64,000 bases of DNA from Synechococcus sp. PCC 6312 (lineage in GTDB: Bacteria > Cyanobacteriota > Cyanobacteriia > Thermosynechococcales > Thermosynechococcaceae), in the NCBI RefSeq assembly GCF_000316685.1, contig NC_019680.1, positions 2,419,501-2,483,500 on the forward strand, read 5' to 3'. Below are positions 36,468-45,218 of this stretch, one piece after another. Within the stretch, counting starts at the first letter, position 1; each line of letters begins with the position of its first letter. Below the pieces are notes generated by a model, which was given only the letters and a program-made list of their open reading frames with translations, was not told the origin of the DNA and made no database searches. The position numbers and the translations under genes are program-made.

Positions 36468-37145
36468 TTAAGGGGCAGCACTGAAAGCAGGCAACATTGG
36501 GTCACACTCTCCGAGGGGAGAAGAACGGGCAAATAGCTGTATCCGGGCCCGTACTGCTACATCCGAATCACACTGGGCTAAGGTTTGCAGCAAAGTTAAA
36601 AGCCGCTCTCCCAAAGACTCATCCCTAACTTGGGGTAACAGATGAGTCGCCGCGACAACAACCGCATAGCGCAATGCCCAATCACTCTCTAGAACCAGTT
36701 GTTCCAAAGCCGCAACTACTCGGGCCTGGGTAGATAGAACTTGGGCATCAGCAACTAAGCGCCAATCTAAGCCTCCTAACCCCTTCGTTGCAGCTCGCCG
36801 AACACTCGGTGCAAAATCACTGAGGGCGGCTTGCAGGAGAATCTCCAAGGCATCGGGATGGGCAATCATCGCCAAGGCCCGAATCGCATAGGCCCGCGCC
36901 CCATAGTTGTAGCCATCCAGGCCAGTGAGTAGGGGCTGAACTGCGGCATGACCCAACCGCACTAAGCCATTCATCGCCACGAGGGCTGCCCCAGGATTGT
37001 TATAGCCTAGGACTGCCATTAGTGGGGAAATCGCTTCCAGAGAGCCGGTTGCAGCCAAAGCTTCCACAGATTGGATTAAGCCTGCTGGGGTTTCCGCTTG
37101 TTCAACCGCTTGGATTAGGGAGAGGAGGGATGTTGCAGTAGCCAT
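36468..37145 (-). CDS. cpcF: Phycocyanobilin lyase subunit CpcF
   Basis: A 225-residue HEAT-like repeat protein. Repeats are visible as A-rich helix pairs (AALVAMNGLVRLGHAAVQPLLTGL and ARAYAIRALAMIAHPDALEILLQ). With CpcE it forms the heterodimeric lyase that attaches, and can remove, phycocyanobilin on Cys84 of the alpha-phycocyanin subunit. It lies 3 bases after cpcE, as in other cpc operons. Confidence 0.95.
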   Translation of the reverse strand: MATATSLLSLIQAVEQAETPAGLIQSVEALAATGSLEAISPLMAVLGYNNPGAALVAMNGLVRLGHAAVQPLLTGLDGYNYGARAYAIRALAMIAHPDALEILLQAALSDFAPSVRRAATKGLGGLDWRLVADAQVLSTQARVVAALEQLVLESDWALRYAVVVAATHLLPQVRDESLGERLLTLLQTLAQCDSDVAVRARIQLFARSSPLGECDPMLPAFSAAP

Positions 37146-37148
37146 AAT

Positions 37149-38030
37149 TTAAAGCAACCCATCCATCAACATCAGTAATTCAGTTAGCTCAGGAGGAAAA
37201 TCCGACTGGGACAAATCAACAACACGCATCGCCCCCTGCACTAGGCCCCGGAGCGCGATCAGCTTAAAGCTGTTTTCTACCGCTGCTCCGGCAATGGCAC
37301 TGGCGGCTGGTAAATATCCGGTTGCCCCCAAATCCAATAGGGCCGAACGTCTTAATTGGACATCCGGTGAATTCAGGGCTTGCATCAACAGTTCTGCCGC
37401 CGCGGCATCTCCAGTAAGCTGGCAGAGGGCCCGGGCCGCGGCAAATTTGACTCGCTCGAGGGAATGGGTGAGAAACGGCTGAATGAGGGGAACAGACTGA
37501 TTGGCTTCCAGTTGCCCAAGGCTTTCCAAGATCGCTTCATAGGGCTGAGTTAAGTGGGGGCGACCGGGCACCATTTGGGCTGCGGCCACACTACCTTCCA
37601 AGAGGGCCATCAGCGGTTCAATCCCTTGACGGTCTTTTAATTGACCGAGGGCCTGGGCCGCTGCTTCCCGGACATAGAAATCTTCACAGGCCAGGCAATC
37701 AATCAAGGGACTCACAGCCCGCAAATCCCCAAGCTTACCCAAGGCCCGAGCTGCATTTCGTCGGAGCGGATAGCCGCCCAATTCTGTCCGATCTGCTTGA
37801 TCCGCCAAGGCCTCAATCAACGCCGAAACCGCTTGTGAGCGTGCCTCAGGAGAAACTTGAGCTTGGCGACCAAACTTCCCCACCCACCAGGCCGCATAGT
37901 AACGCAGACTTGTATCCGCATGACTCAATTGAGCCACCATCTGTAAAAAGATAGTCGCAGAATCAGCCTCACCACCGGGGGCCTGGGGAGGATTGAGATC
38001 AGGATCGGACAAGAGGGAAGCCGTCATCAC
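37149..38030 (-). CDS. cpcE: Phycocyanobilin lyase subunit CpcE
   Basis: A 293-residue partner of CpcF, also made of HEAT/E-Z type repeats (SLRYYAAWWVGKFG, YPLRRNAARALGKLGDLRAV, DFYVREAAAQALGQLKDRQGI and ERVKFAAARALCQLTGDAAA). The E-Z lyase recognises alpha-phycocyanin. It sits 9 bases downstream of cpcD and 3 bases upstream of cpcF. Confidence 0.96.
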   Translation of the reverse strand: MMTASLLSDPDLNPPQAPGGEADSATIFLQMVAQLSHADTSLRYYAAWWVGKFGRQAQVSPEARSQAVSALIEALADQADRTELGGYPLRRNAARALGKLGDLRAVSPLIDCLACEDFYVREAAAQALGQLKDRQGIEPLMALLEGSVAAAQMVPGRPHLTQPYEAILESLGQLEANQSVPLIQPFLTHSLERVKFAAARALCQLTGDAAAAELLMQALNSPDVQLRRSALLDLGATGYLPAASAIAGAAVENSFKLIALRGLVQGAMRVVDLSQSDFPPELTELLMLMDGLL

Positions 38031-38039
38031 CCAGCCGTC

Positions 38040-38279
38040 CTAACCCTCAGCAACTAAAGGAGTAATGCTGACAATTTTGCCGCCCAATCGGGAAATCCGC
38101 TGCATTTCTTCATTCATCCGGCCATAGGGAACCGTGACAAAGGTGCTGCCACTGCGGCGAATCGGGAAGCCTTGTTTATCAGCTTCTTCATTCTGCCGTA
38201 ACCCAACGACTTCATAACGAAAAACCCGTCCAGAGGAAGGACTGCTAGCGGTGCTGCTGGTAGCAGTTTGACCAAACAT
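38040..38279 (-). CDS. cpcD: Phycobilisome small rod-capping linker CpcD
   Basis: The 79-residue protein caps the distal end of phycocyanin rods. The CpcD/FNR-like domain is complete: VFRYEVVGLRQNEE, then STFVTVPYGRMNEEMQRISRLGGKIVSI. A Ser/Thr-rich start (MFGQTATSSTASSPSSGR) precedes it. It shows clear similarity to the last 60 residues of CpcC just upstream. Confidence 0.97.
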   Translation of the reverse strand: MFGQTATSSTASSPSSGRVFRYEVVGLRQNEEADKQGFPIRRSGSTFVTVPYGRMNEEMQRISRLGGKIVSITPLVAEG

Positions 38280-38326
38280 GTAAAAACTCCCAACAATGGT
38301 GAACTGAGATTGAGGAGACTCTGACC

Positions 38327-39190
38327 CTAAGCAGGATTAACACTGACAATGCGCCCGCCGGTGCGATGAATTTGCTGCATTTTCGGCAACAGTTGCTCAA
38401 AGGGGATAAGATAAGCGGTGCTGCTGCGGCGAACATTGGGATAGCCAGCCCCCCGAATACCAGCAACCTCTAACCGATAAATCCGGCCGCTTTCACCATA
38501 GGAACCCCCTAAGCAGTTTTTTGGCGGGACATCATCGGTAGCAGCATAGAAGGCAAAGCTCCCATCACTGCTAGAGGGCGGCACAATTGAGGAGGCATTA
38601 TTGCTGGCCAAGTCCCGTGCTAACCGAGAACTGGTTCCCCCGGCCTGGGAATTATCACTACTGGCATAGCCCCGATAAAGTTGGAACATCCGGGTAAAGC
38701 CAACTGTGCGGCCACCAGTTTGGACATCAAACCCCCGATAGTAGGGAACCACAGAATCCCCAAAGTTGTCGGTATATTCTTGGGAATCAATATAGGAATC
38801 AATATCGGCATCAAATCCCTGCTCTTGATACAAGTCCAAGTGATAGATCACCTCTGATTCGTCATAGGGAGGCCGCCCCAACAAATGCTTGTAGTTGAGT
38901 TCAATAACTCGGGTTTGGAAACTGTTATAGAGAAACTTGTTTTTATATAGTTCTGACTTGGCCACAGCCCGGACAAATTCCCGTACTGTGATCTTGCCAT
39001 TGCGCAAAAGAGATTCAGCAGAAGCCAAACGCTCCGACTGCATCAAATAATCATTGCCTAAAACTTGACGATACACGGCCTGGATAACCGCCTCGACATC
39101 ATCATCACTCCAGCTAGACCGTAACTCAACCGGGGCCGCATTGCTATAGGCGGACGTTCCCAGACGAGAAGCTGCTGCGGTAATTGCCAC
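38327..39190 (-). CDS. cpcC: Phycocyanin-associated rod linker CpcC
   Basis: A 287-residue linker between phycocyanin hexamers. The PBS_linker domain (about 20-175) has [39 protein letters not shown] and [17 protein letters not shown]. The CpcD-like domain (about 230-287) has [21 protein letters not shown] flexible Ser/Asn-rich stretch links them. Only one rod-linker gene is in the operon, whereas some strains have two (cpcC1, cpcC2). Confidence 0.95.
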   Translation of the reverse strand: MAITAAASRLGTSAYSNAAPVELRSSWSDDDVEAVIQAVYRQVLGNDYLMQSERLASAESLLRNGKITVREFVRAVAKSELYKNKFLYNSFQTRVIELNYKHLLGRPPYDESEVIYHLDLYQEQGFDADIDSYIDSQEYTDNFGDSVVPYYRGFDVQTGGRTVGFTRMFQLYRGYASSDNSQAGGTSSRLARDLASNNASSIVPPSSSDGSFAFYAATDDVPPKNCLGGSYGESGRIYRLEVAGIRGAGYPNVRRSSTAYLIPFEQLLPKMQQIHRTGGRIVSVNPA

Positions 39191-39324
39191 GACGCATTCT
39201 CCTGCTAAAGATCAAAGTGGACAGGTGGACTAAAAACAGGCCCGGCGCAGTCAACAAAGGATTAGAGTTACCCCCAAAATCATCTGCTAACCACCCCGGG
39301 CACAACCGAACTAGAACTTAGGAA

Positions 39325-39813
39325 CTAGCTGAGGGCGTTAATGGCATAGTCAAGGTAAGCATTGGCTTCGACAGCAGCTTGTCCGCTCAAACCATGGCTG
39401 GCCTTGATGCTTTTGAGGGCTTCTACATACCAGCTAGGAGACAGATCAAAGGTGCTGTTGATTTCAGCCAAACCAGCCACCAAGTACTCATCCAAAGGAC
39501 CAGTTCCACCAGCCACTAAGGAGTAGGTAACAATCCGCAGGTAGTAGCCGATATCCCGGGCACATTTGGCTTTGCCTTCGGGAGTTGAAGCGTATTGAGA
39601 TCCTTGCAAAGAGGTGGTGTAAGGAAACTTTTGATACACGGCAGAAGCAGCACCATCAATCAAGCTTTGAGCATTGCTGGTCAAGGCGCGAGCGGCTTCT
39701 AAGCTAGCAGCAGCCCGTTTGAACCGACCATCAGCGGCCTGAAGTTCAGTGTTGCTTAAAAAACGACCTTGGGTATCAGCGGCGGCAATCGCTTCAGTAA
39801 TCGGGGTCTTCAT
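39325..39813 (-). CDS. cpcA: C-phycocyanin alpha subunit
   Basis: A 162-residue phycobiliprotein that begins [20 protein letters not shown]. The phycocyanobilin attachment Cys84 is in [20 protein letters not shown], the substrate site for CpcE/F. The length is standard. It follows cpcB by 79 bases. Confidence 0.98.
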   Translation of the reverse strand: MKTPITEAIAAADTQGRFLSNTELQAADGRFKRAAASLEAARALTSNAQSLIDGAASAVYQKFPYTTSLQGSQYASTPEGKAKCARDIGYYLRIVTYSLVAGGTGPLDEYLVAGLAEINSTFDLSPSWYVEALKSIKASHGLSGQAAVEANAYLDYAINALS

Positions 39814-39892
39814 AGTCTTGAGATTTCTCCCTTAATAAGTTTCGTGTCTTAGAAAGCGGTCAGGAAAATTTTGGTGTAGTCATCCAAGGGGA

Positions 39893-40411
39893 CTAGGCTA
39901 CAGCAGCAGCAGCCCGATCAAAGTAGCCAGCGACTTCAGAGATCAAAGAGCTGCAATCGCCAGGGACAATACCGTTGGGATCGTTAGCTACAGCAATTGC
40001 TGCATCCTTCATTTTAGAGACACCGGTAGCAACGGAAGAACCAGGAACGCCCAAAGCTTGGTAGGTTTCCCGCAGGCCGTTTAAGCACCGATCATCCAAT
40101 ACACTGGAGTCGCCAGCCAGGGTAGCGTAGGTGACATAGCGCAAGATGATTTCCATGTCGCGTAAGCAGGCAGCCATACGACGGTTGGTATAGGCGTTTC
40201 CACCGGGCTGAATTAATTGAGGTTGTTCGGCAAAGAGGCTCCGAGCGGCATTGGCAACAATCGTGGAAGCGTTGCTGGTGATACGGTTAACAACATCCAA
40301 GCGCTTATTCCCTTCCTTCACCAAGTTGGACAGGGCATCGAATTGGGCACTGGTGAGGAATTCACCCCGGGCATCAGCCTGAGACACAACTTTGGCAAAT
40401 GCGTCTAGCAT
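39893..40411 (-). CDS. cpcB: C-phycocyanin beta subunit
   Basis: A 172-residue phycobiliprotein from ATG 40411 ([18 protein letters not shown]); an in-frame extension further upstream is leader DNA. Bilin cysteines are Cys82 ([14 protein letters not shown]) and Cys153 ([12 protein letters not shown]). Asn72 (YTNRRMAA), the methylasparagine site, is present. AAGGAG lies 10 bases before the start. It is the first gene of the cpc operon. Confidence 0.98.
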   Translation of the reverse strand: MLDAFAKVVSQADARGEFLTSAQFDALSNLVKEGNKRLDVVNRITSNASTIVANAARSLFAEQPQLIQPGGNAYTNRRMAACLRDMEIILRYVTYATLAGDSSVLDDRCLNGLRETYQALGVPGSSVATGVSKMKDAAIAVANDPNGIVPGDCSSLISEVAGYFDRAAAAVA

Positions 40412-41349
40412 GGATAAAATCTCCTTAAAAAGAAGTCTGGACTTCGTGAGCAATTTATAGAGAGTTAAGGCAACTGCCGAAGCAGTATAGAAGGTTTGTT
40501 TCTTAAAGAACTGTTTGATCCACAGGAATCGCCACACTTTAAAAAGGAACCAGGCCTGGGCAATAAACTCTTCTCGCCAAGATAAATCAAGCTGAAATGC
40601 TTCAAACTCCAATCTATGCTGCGGTCAGATAATTGCGTACCCTATGTTCGCCATCTGGCCAATTCGGGATTCAAGACAGCCTGTTCAACAGACCCTTCAG
40701 GTATTTCTTATACAATGCTGCGGGAATCAGTTTTATCAGAAGTTATCAATTCGTAAAACTTACGTAGAAATTTAAATCATTTCCCAGCCACAGCCTTGAA
40801 TAATCCGAGAAAATGGCTGTTTTATATAAAGTTATGTTTTCTTTCTTAAACTTAGTTCAACTTCATCCTGGGATTATGTGTCTAAACTGCAATGGAGAAT
40901 CCCCTCGGAGTTGAGGCTAAGCCTAAATGATGAGGAAATTATATCTGTGGAATATAAAAAGTCTAGTTCAAACGAGGGTTAACCGACTCCCTGCCAACAT
41001 TGAATAAAGTTGAGGAGGTCATGCAGGGCAAAGAGGTGAAGAAATCTACACCTTAGGGTGCGACACTCAACACACTGTCTGAACTGAATTCATCGCTATA
41101 GACTTGGGCCTGCTCCTGGGATGAGTCTTACCCTATGGCTTTACACATTTAGGACTAGATGGATGCAAGTGCAAAGCTGCCCGACTAGCAGGGGTCATAG
41201 GATTCTCATGAATCAGAACAGTCTGCATCCTTTCCTTATCTAGAATGAGATATGCTCAGAGACTTCTCGCAGGAATGCAATTTATCAGCCCTCAGGTGAT
41301 GACTGAGCAATGGCTAATGTCCATAATCGCAGCAGTCACAAGGCCTGGG
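40412..41349. other. 938-base region upstream of cpcB
   Basis: It holds the cpc leader and promoter candidates in its left half. The right half (about 41000-41340) lies behind the GntR gene stop. I see no gene, tRNA or clear repeat in it. Confidence 0.5.
40823..40965 (-). promoter_or_regulatory. Two candidate cpc promoters
   Basis: On the minus strand a perfect TATAAT (40938-40943) has TAGACT 16 bases upstream (40960-40965). Closer to cpcB, TATATA (40823-40828) has TTTAAG 16 bases upstream (40845-40850). They would give leaders of about 520 and 405 nt. Long cpc leaders are usual in cyanobacteria. Confidence 0.35.
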
Positions 41350-42351
41350 CTACGAAGCCTTAATTTCCTGCAAAAAATCCGTTAATCCCAATTCCCGCTT
41401 GAGTATATCCACGGAATTGATATCAATGTAACTCTCGCAGCAAATTAAGCGGGGTGGGCGAATCAAGTTTTCCCGGACAGAGGCAATGGTAGCTTTGACA
41501 TGATCGGAACTGGCACGGTCGCTAATAATTGTGTGGGCCCGGTGAACTAAGGCATTGAGTTTATAGGCATCGTTTACCTGTGCAGTGACCAAGAGGAGAT
41601 CGTCCCCCCGCAAACTGTGGATCATCACCTCCGCCACCCCCAGGGTTCCGGAACTCAGGCTCACCAGGCCCAAGCAACAGCCAGGGGGCAACTTTTGAAT
41701 GACCTCCAATTCCCGTTGATAGTTATAAATATCAATAAAAAACAACCTTACCCCCTTGGCTCGGGCAATCGCTTCTGTCATGCTGGCAAAGTAACGCACA
41801 GTCACCAAGGTCGCCGCACTATCCGGCTGCAGAAGTGTTTCAATATCTTCGAGATAGATTAACTCCACAGGGACAGGTAGGAGTTGCTGGAGTTCCTGGG
41901 TAATTAACTCACCTGCCCCCTGATCATGCTGTGGTACCGTCACAATCACCCGCACTCCTGCTTTTTGCCGGGCTTCAATTTCCGCTAGGAATAATTCCCG
42001 AATCTGCCCTAAGGAGTAGCCCATCCCCAGCAAGGTATCTAAACTATCTTGAACAAGGCGATGAACGGGTACTACCGTGGGGCGGGCCCGCCGCGGCATA
42101 CTATCCTCTTGACCAAGGGCCCGGACATAAATACCTGACCCCACCTGTGCCTTGACCAGGCCTGCCGCCTCTAGGCGTTCATAGACTTTGCTAATGGTAT
42201 TGCGATGCAGGCCCGTTTGCATGGCCAACTGGCGGGTACTGGGCAGTCGATATCCAGGGGGAAACTGGCGCGCCGCAATCGCAAAACTAATTTGGTTAAA
42301 GAGTTGGGTGGAGGCCGGAATCTCACTCTCTGGCTGAATGTGAAACTGCAC
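41350..42351 (-). CDS. GntR-family transcriptional regulator
   Basis: A 333-residue regulator. The N-terminal winged-helix GntR domain (about 1-75) has LFNQISFAIAARQFPPGYRLPSTRQLAMQTGLHRNTISKVYERLEAAGLV. The long C-terminal domain (about 100-333) is not the usual YtrA tail or aminotransferase; it resembles periplasmic-binding-like Rossmann strands (VRVIVTVPQHDQGAGELI, CLGLVSLSSGTLGVAEVMIHSL). Similar proteins occur widely in cyanobacteria. It lies upstream of the cpc operon on the same strand, with a 900-base gap, so a direct link to phycocyanin control is unproven. Confidence 0.8.
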   Translation of the reverse strand: MQFHIQPESEIPASTQLFNQISFAIAARQFPPGYRLPSTRQLAMQTGLHRNTISKVYERLEAAGLVKAQVGSGIYVRALGQEDSMPRRARPTVVPVHRLVQDSLDTLLGMGYSLGQIRELFLAEIEARQKAGVRVIVTVPQHDQGAGELITQELQQLLPVPVELIYLEDIETLLQPDSAATLVTVRYFASMTEAIARAKGVRLFFIDIYNYQRELEVIQKLPPGCCLGLVSLSSGTLGVAEVMIHSLRGDDLLLVTAQVNDAYKLNALVHRAHTIISDRASSDHVKATIASVRENLIRPPRLICCESYIDINSVDILKRELGLTDFLQEIKAS

Positions 42352-42482
42352 CGCTTGCCCCTCATGCTATCTAAACTGTTCAGTGAATCCTTACGGCTAG
42401 AGATTTCTGCCTATGCCAAAGCGATAAAATCACAATTTTAGCCGATGAATTGCCGCCCAAGACTGCATAATTGGCCCAAAAC

Positions 42483-43589
42483 TTACGCAAATCCCTTGCC
42501 CTTAGTCATTGACGGAATTGGGGCAACACAGGCCTGGAGTTGCGCCTTGAGGGTTGCTTCATCAAGCCCTTGCCCGATTAAAACCAATTGATTTTTCGGA
42601 GCACCCGTCCATTCTTCATCATCCAATGTAAACCGCTTCCCACTCAGATGGAAAACATGGCGGCGCTGACTTTCTGCAAACCAGAGAATCCCCTTGGCCC
42701 GGAACACCGCATCTGGCATTTGGTTGTCTAGGAAATTCTGGAACTGGCGAATGAGGAATGGTTGCTCACTTTGAAAGGAAACAGAAATGAAGCCATCCAT
42801 CTCCAAATGATTGGCATGGTGATGATGCCCGTGGCGATGATCATGATTATGGGTACAGGTTTCGTCACAGGCTGGGCCATGATGCTCATGGTGATCGGGA
42901 TGTTCTGGGTAAGCATCTTCGGATTTTAGGTTGAAGTAGCGATCACTCTCAAACAGTCCCACACTCAGGATTAACGGCAACGCAACTTGTGATTTAACTG
43001 TGCGAAGAATTCTGGCCCCAGCGCGAGTTTGACGGAGACGGTGTTCAAGTTCTTCCACACGGCTAGTTGGCACCAAATCCGTTTTATTGAGAAGAATCAC
43101 ATCCCCATAGGCAATTTGACTCTGGGCGGCGGCACTGTTAAACAAGTCCAGGCTGAAGTTCTCGGCATCAACAACCGTCACAATGGAGTCTAAGCGAGTT
43201 AAGTCCCGTAGATCAGTCCCCAAAAAGGTCAAGGCAACGGGGAGAGGATCCGCCAGGCCAGTGGTTTCTACCACCAAATAGTCCACCTTGTCCGGTCGCT
43301 CCAGGACACGATAAACAGCATTGACCAAATCATTATTAATTGTGCAACAGATGCAACCATTGTTTAACTCCACCATGTCGTCATCGGTTTTAACCAGTAA
43401 CTCCTGATCAATCCCAATTTCCCCAAATTCATTGACGAGCACGGCCGTTTTCAGACCGTCTTGGTTCGTCAGAATATGGTTCAGGAGGGTAGTTTTGCCG
43501 CTGCCCAAAAAGCCAGTAATGATCGTCACAGGCAATCCATGCTTAGGCACATTCATGACGGGAGGAACAGCAGTAGAGGAGATAGGCAT
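42483..43589 (-). CDS. CobW/COG0523-family G3E GTPase (metal chaperone)
   Basis: A 368-residue GTPase. P-loop GFLGSGKTTLLNHIL begins near residue 25. The metal-binding CxCC motif is in NNGCICCTINNDL (about 78-84), Mg motif ETTGLADP is present, and the base motif NKTD is near 168. A His/Cys/Asp-rich loop (about 228-262) contains HHEHHGPACDETCTHNHDH and a following HHHH. The C-terminal CobW_C domain covers about 265-355. Such proteins deliver Zn, Co or another metal. No cobalamin riboswitch and no clear Zur-like palindrome is visible upstream. Met12 is an alternative start. Confidence 0.9.
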   Translation of the reverse strand: MPISSTAVPPVMNVPKHGLPVTIITGFLGSGKTTLLNHILTNQDGLKTAVLVNEFGEIGIDQELLVKTDDDMVELNNGCICCTINNDLVNAVYRVLERPDKVDYLVVETTGLADPLPVALTFLGTDLRDLTRLDSIVTVVDAENFSLDLFNSAAAQSQIAYGDVILLNKTDLVPTSRVEELEHRLRQTRAGARILRTVKSQVALPLILSVGLFESDRYFNLKSEDAYPEHPDHHEHHGPACDETCTHNHDHRHGHHHHANHLEMDGFISVSFQSEQPFLIRQFQNFLDNQMPDAVFRAKGILWFAESQRRHVFHLSGKRFTLDDEEWTGAPKNQLVLIGQGLDEATLKAQLQACVAPIPSMTKGKGFA

Positions 43590-44052
43590 ATAGCGTTAGC
43601 TCGGACAGTAACAATGAGTAACCCCAACTAACAGGATCAGTATGTCCCAGGCTCTGGCGGTCTGTTTGACCCCGATCTGCTATTGGGTAGGTTAATTCTA
43701 ACTTAGGGACGCAACTGGGTTGGGTGAAGACTCTACATTCCAACCAAGAGAGACAGTATTTCTTGGGCATTGGCTATAGCGTTACTCATTTAGGACTCAT
43801 ATTAGGACAAGTCAGAAAATGCTTTATGGGCAGTCTTTTTAAGATTTCTACTCTCTCAGAACAGTCTGGGTAACGCGATAGGTCTGTATCTTAATTCCCC
43901 TTGGGAGCTTAGATAGGGGCGAGTTGAAAATGATCTTGCTGATGGGGTTTCTGAGTTATTTTCGAGCCAGAACAGCCCGCCTAACCCACCCTACTTTCAA
44001 AGCACTGTTGTTGAAGTCCCTAGCTGCGTTATGATTAAAAATGCAAATTTTC
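43590..44052. other. 463-base region upstream of the CobW-type gene
   Basis: No credible coding frame is seen. The string TATAGCGTTA occurs twice in direct orientation (43589-43598 and 43775-43784), each followed by or near CTC. No riboswitch is recognised. Confidence 0.4.
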
Positions 44053-44126
44053 GGCTCTGTAGCTCAGTTGGTTAGAGCAGGGGACTCATAAGCCCAAGGT
44101 CATGTGTTCAAGTCACATCAGAGCCA
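44053..44126 (+). tRNA. tRNA with CAU anticodon (Met, or lysidine-type Ile)
   Basis: It folds with acceptor GGCTCTG/CAGAGCC, D-stem GCTC/GAGC, anticodon loop CTCATAA, T-stem ATGTG/CACAT with TTCAAGT, and discriminator A at 44126. The anticodon stem GGGGA/GCCCA has three G-C pairs but mismatched ends (G27-A43 and A31-G39). Anticodon CAU fits elongator Met, or Ile2 if TilS modifies it; the GGGGA-type stem is reminiscent of Ile2. It is not initiator Met, since three G-C pairs at the loop end are lacking. Confidence 0.9.
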
Positions 44127-44137
44127 TATATTCAAAC

Positions 44138-44836
44138 CTATTGCTGTAATGCCTTGAGAAATCGCTGCATACTGGCGAAAAAGCCCCCCCCCCCAGGGGT
44201 TTCTGCCTGTTCCCCATAGAGGACTTTATCAATCTGCTCCCCACTGGGCTTGGCTGGAGTTGCTCCGAGACGTTGATATTCACCGTTCACATCGCGCCAA
44301 ATTTCCCAATCCCCCGGATAGGCCCGTAACAAGGCTGTGGTGTCATCTAGGGGGCGGATGTAATAAGCGGTTTCCAGGGTGTTTAGGAATCGCTCCCGCA
44401 ACTGTCGTCCCGCATAGCCAATGCCAACAATGGCCACATCTTGGAGTTTGGGGTTCAGCAAAATAAATGGGCGATTTCCGGCAGCATTACACATTTGTTC
44501 GATGTAGGACACCTCAACAGGGGAGGGAGTAATGCAGACAAAGGCCTGGTCACTGTCTTGGACAGGCTCAAGCAATTCATTCACGCCTCGAACCGAGAAA
44601 ATCGGATTTTGCCAATCCCGTCGGGCTAAGGCTGCTGCCCCTGCATCCGCAAAAAAGACCTTTAGGTGCACGCCTAAATCTTGAAACAGTTCCAGATAGC
44701 TCCAGGCCAGGGGCATCACTTGTAAATCTGGTAAGAGTATTTCAATCTGAATTCGGTTAATCCCAGCATCTAGGGCGACCTGAGTGGCGGTTTTGGCCTG
44801 GTTAATGACTTCATCAAGACTGGTGGGCACGGTCAT
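44138..44836 (-). CDS. DUF1995 protein
   Basis: A 232-residue soluble protein of the DUF1995 family shared by cyanobacteria and plastids. It begins MTVPTSLDEVINQAKTATQVALDAG and contains RIQIEILLPDLQVMPLAWSYL, RPFILLNPKLQDVAIVGIGYAGR and TLETAYYIRPLDDTTALLRAYPGDWEIW. Plant relatives have been linked to photosystem II assembly; the cyanobacterial role is unknown. Near the C-terminus an 11-base C run (44184-44194, plus strand) encodes PGGGGFF. The start is ATG 44836, four bases after the Hpt gene stop. Confidence 0.85.
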   Translation of the reverse strand: MTVPTSLDEVINQAKTATQVALDAGINRIQIEILLPDLQVMPLAWSYLELFQDLGVHLKVFFADAGAAALARRDWQNPIFSVRGVNELLEPVQDSDQAFVCITPSPVEVSYIEQMCNAAGNRPFILLNPKLQDVAIVGIGYAGRQLRERFLNTLETAYYIRPLDDTTALLRAYPGDWEIWRDVNGEYQRLGATPAKPSGEQIDKVLYGEQAETPGGGGFFASMQRFLKALQQ

Positions 44837-44840
44837 AGGC

Positions 44841-45182
44841 TTACCAGTTAACTCCAATCTGTTGCCCAAGGGTTATACAGATGGTCTGCATTTCACGGAT
44901 GAGTGTTGGGGCATTGTCTAGGCTACCTTGTTTGGCTTCGGATTCGAGTTGCGCTGCTAAGGTTTGTATCCTATGGGCCCCGACATTACCACTGGAGCCT
45001 TTTAAATGATGGGCCTCGCGCATCATTGCTTCTAAGTCCTGGCGAGTGACCGCTGCTTGGGCCGCCCCTAAATGACTTTGAGCATCTTCCACAAAGGTTA
45101 GGAGTAACTCTTGTTCAAACTCCCGATCCCCCCCCGACAATTCCGCTAGATAGTCCCAATCAATGAACGGAGACAACTCCAT
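44841..45182 (-). CDS. Histidine-containing phosphotransfer (Hpt) protein
   Basis: A 113-residue single-domain Hpt protein. The phospho-acceptor His is in REAHHLKGSSGNVGAHRIQTLAAQLE (about residue 60). An N-terminal helix (WDYLAELSGGDREFEQELLLTFVED) and a C-terminal helix complete the bundle. It relays phosphate between a hybrid kinase and a response regulator; neither is next to it. ATG 45182 is preferred (GAGG about 8 bases upstream) over TTG 45188. Confidence 0.92.
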   Translation of the reverse strand: MELSPFIDWDYLAELSGGDREFEQELLLTFVEDAQSHLGAAQAAVTRQDLEAMMREAHHLKGSSGNVGAHRIQTLAAQLESEAKQGSLDNAPTLIREMQTICITLGQQIGVNW

Positions 45183-45218
45183 GTCCAAAACCTCGACTTC
45201 AAGGACAATAGTTCTACC

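Noticed and set aside
38245-38466. Minus-strand frame spanning the cpcD/cpcC boundary
   Set aside because: It is a frame-shifted shadow of two well-defined linker genes.
43590-44052. Cobalamin riboswitch or Zur box upstream of the CobW-type gene
   Set aside because: The conserved B12-box string and a TGATAAT-type palindrome were looked for and not found.
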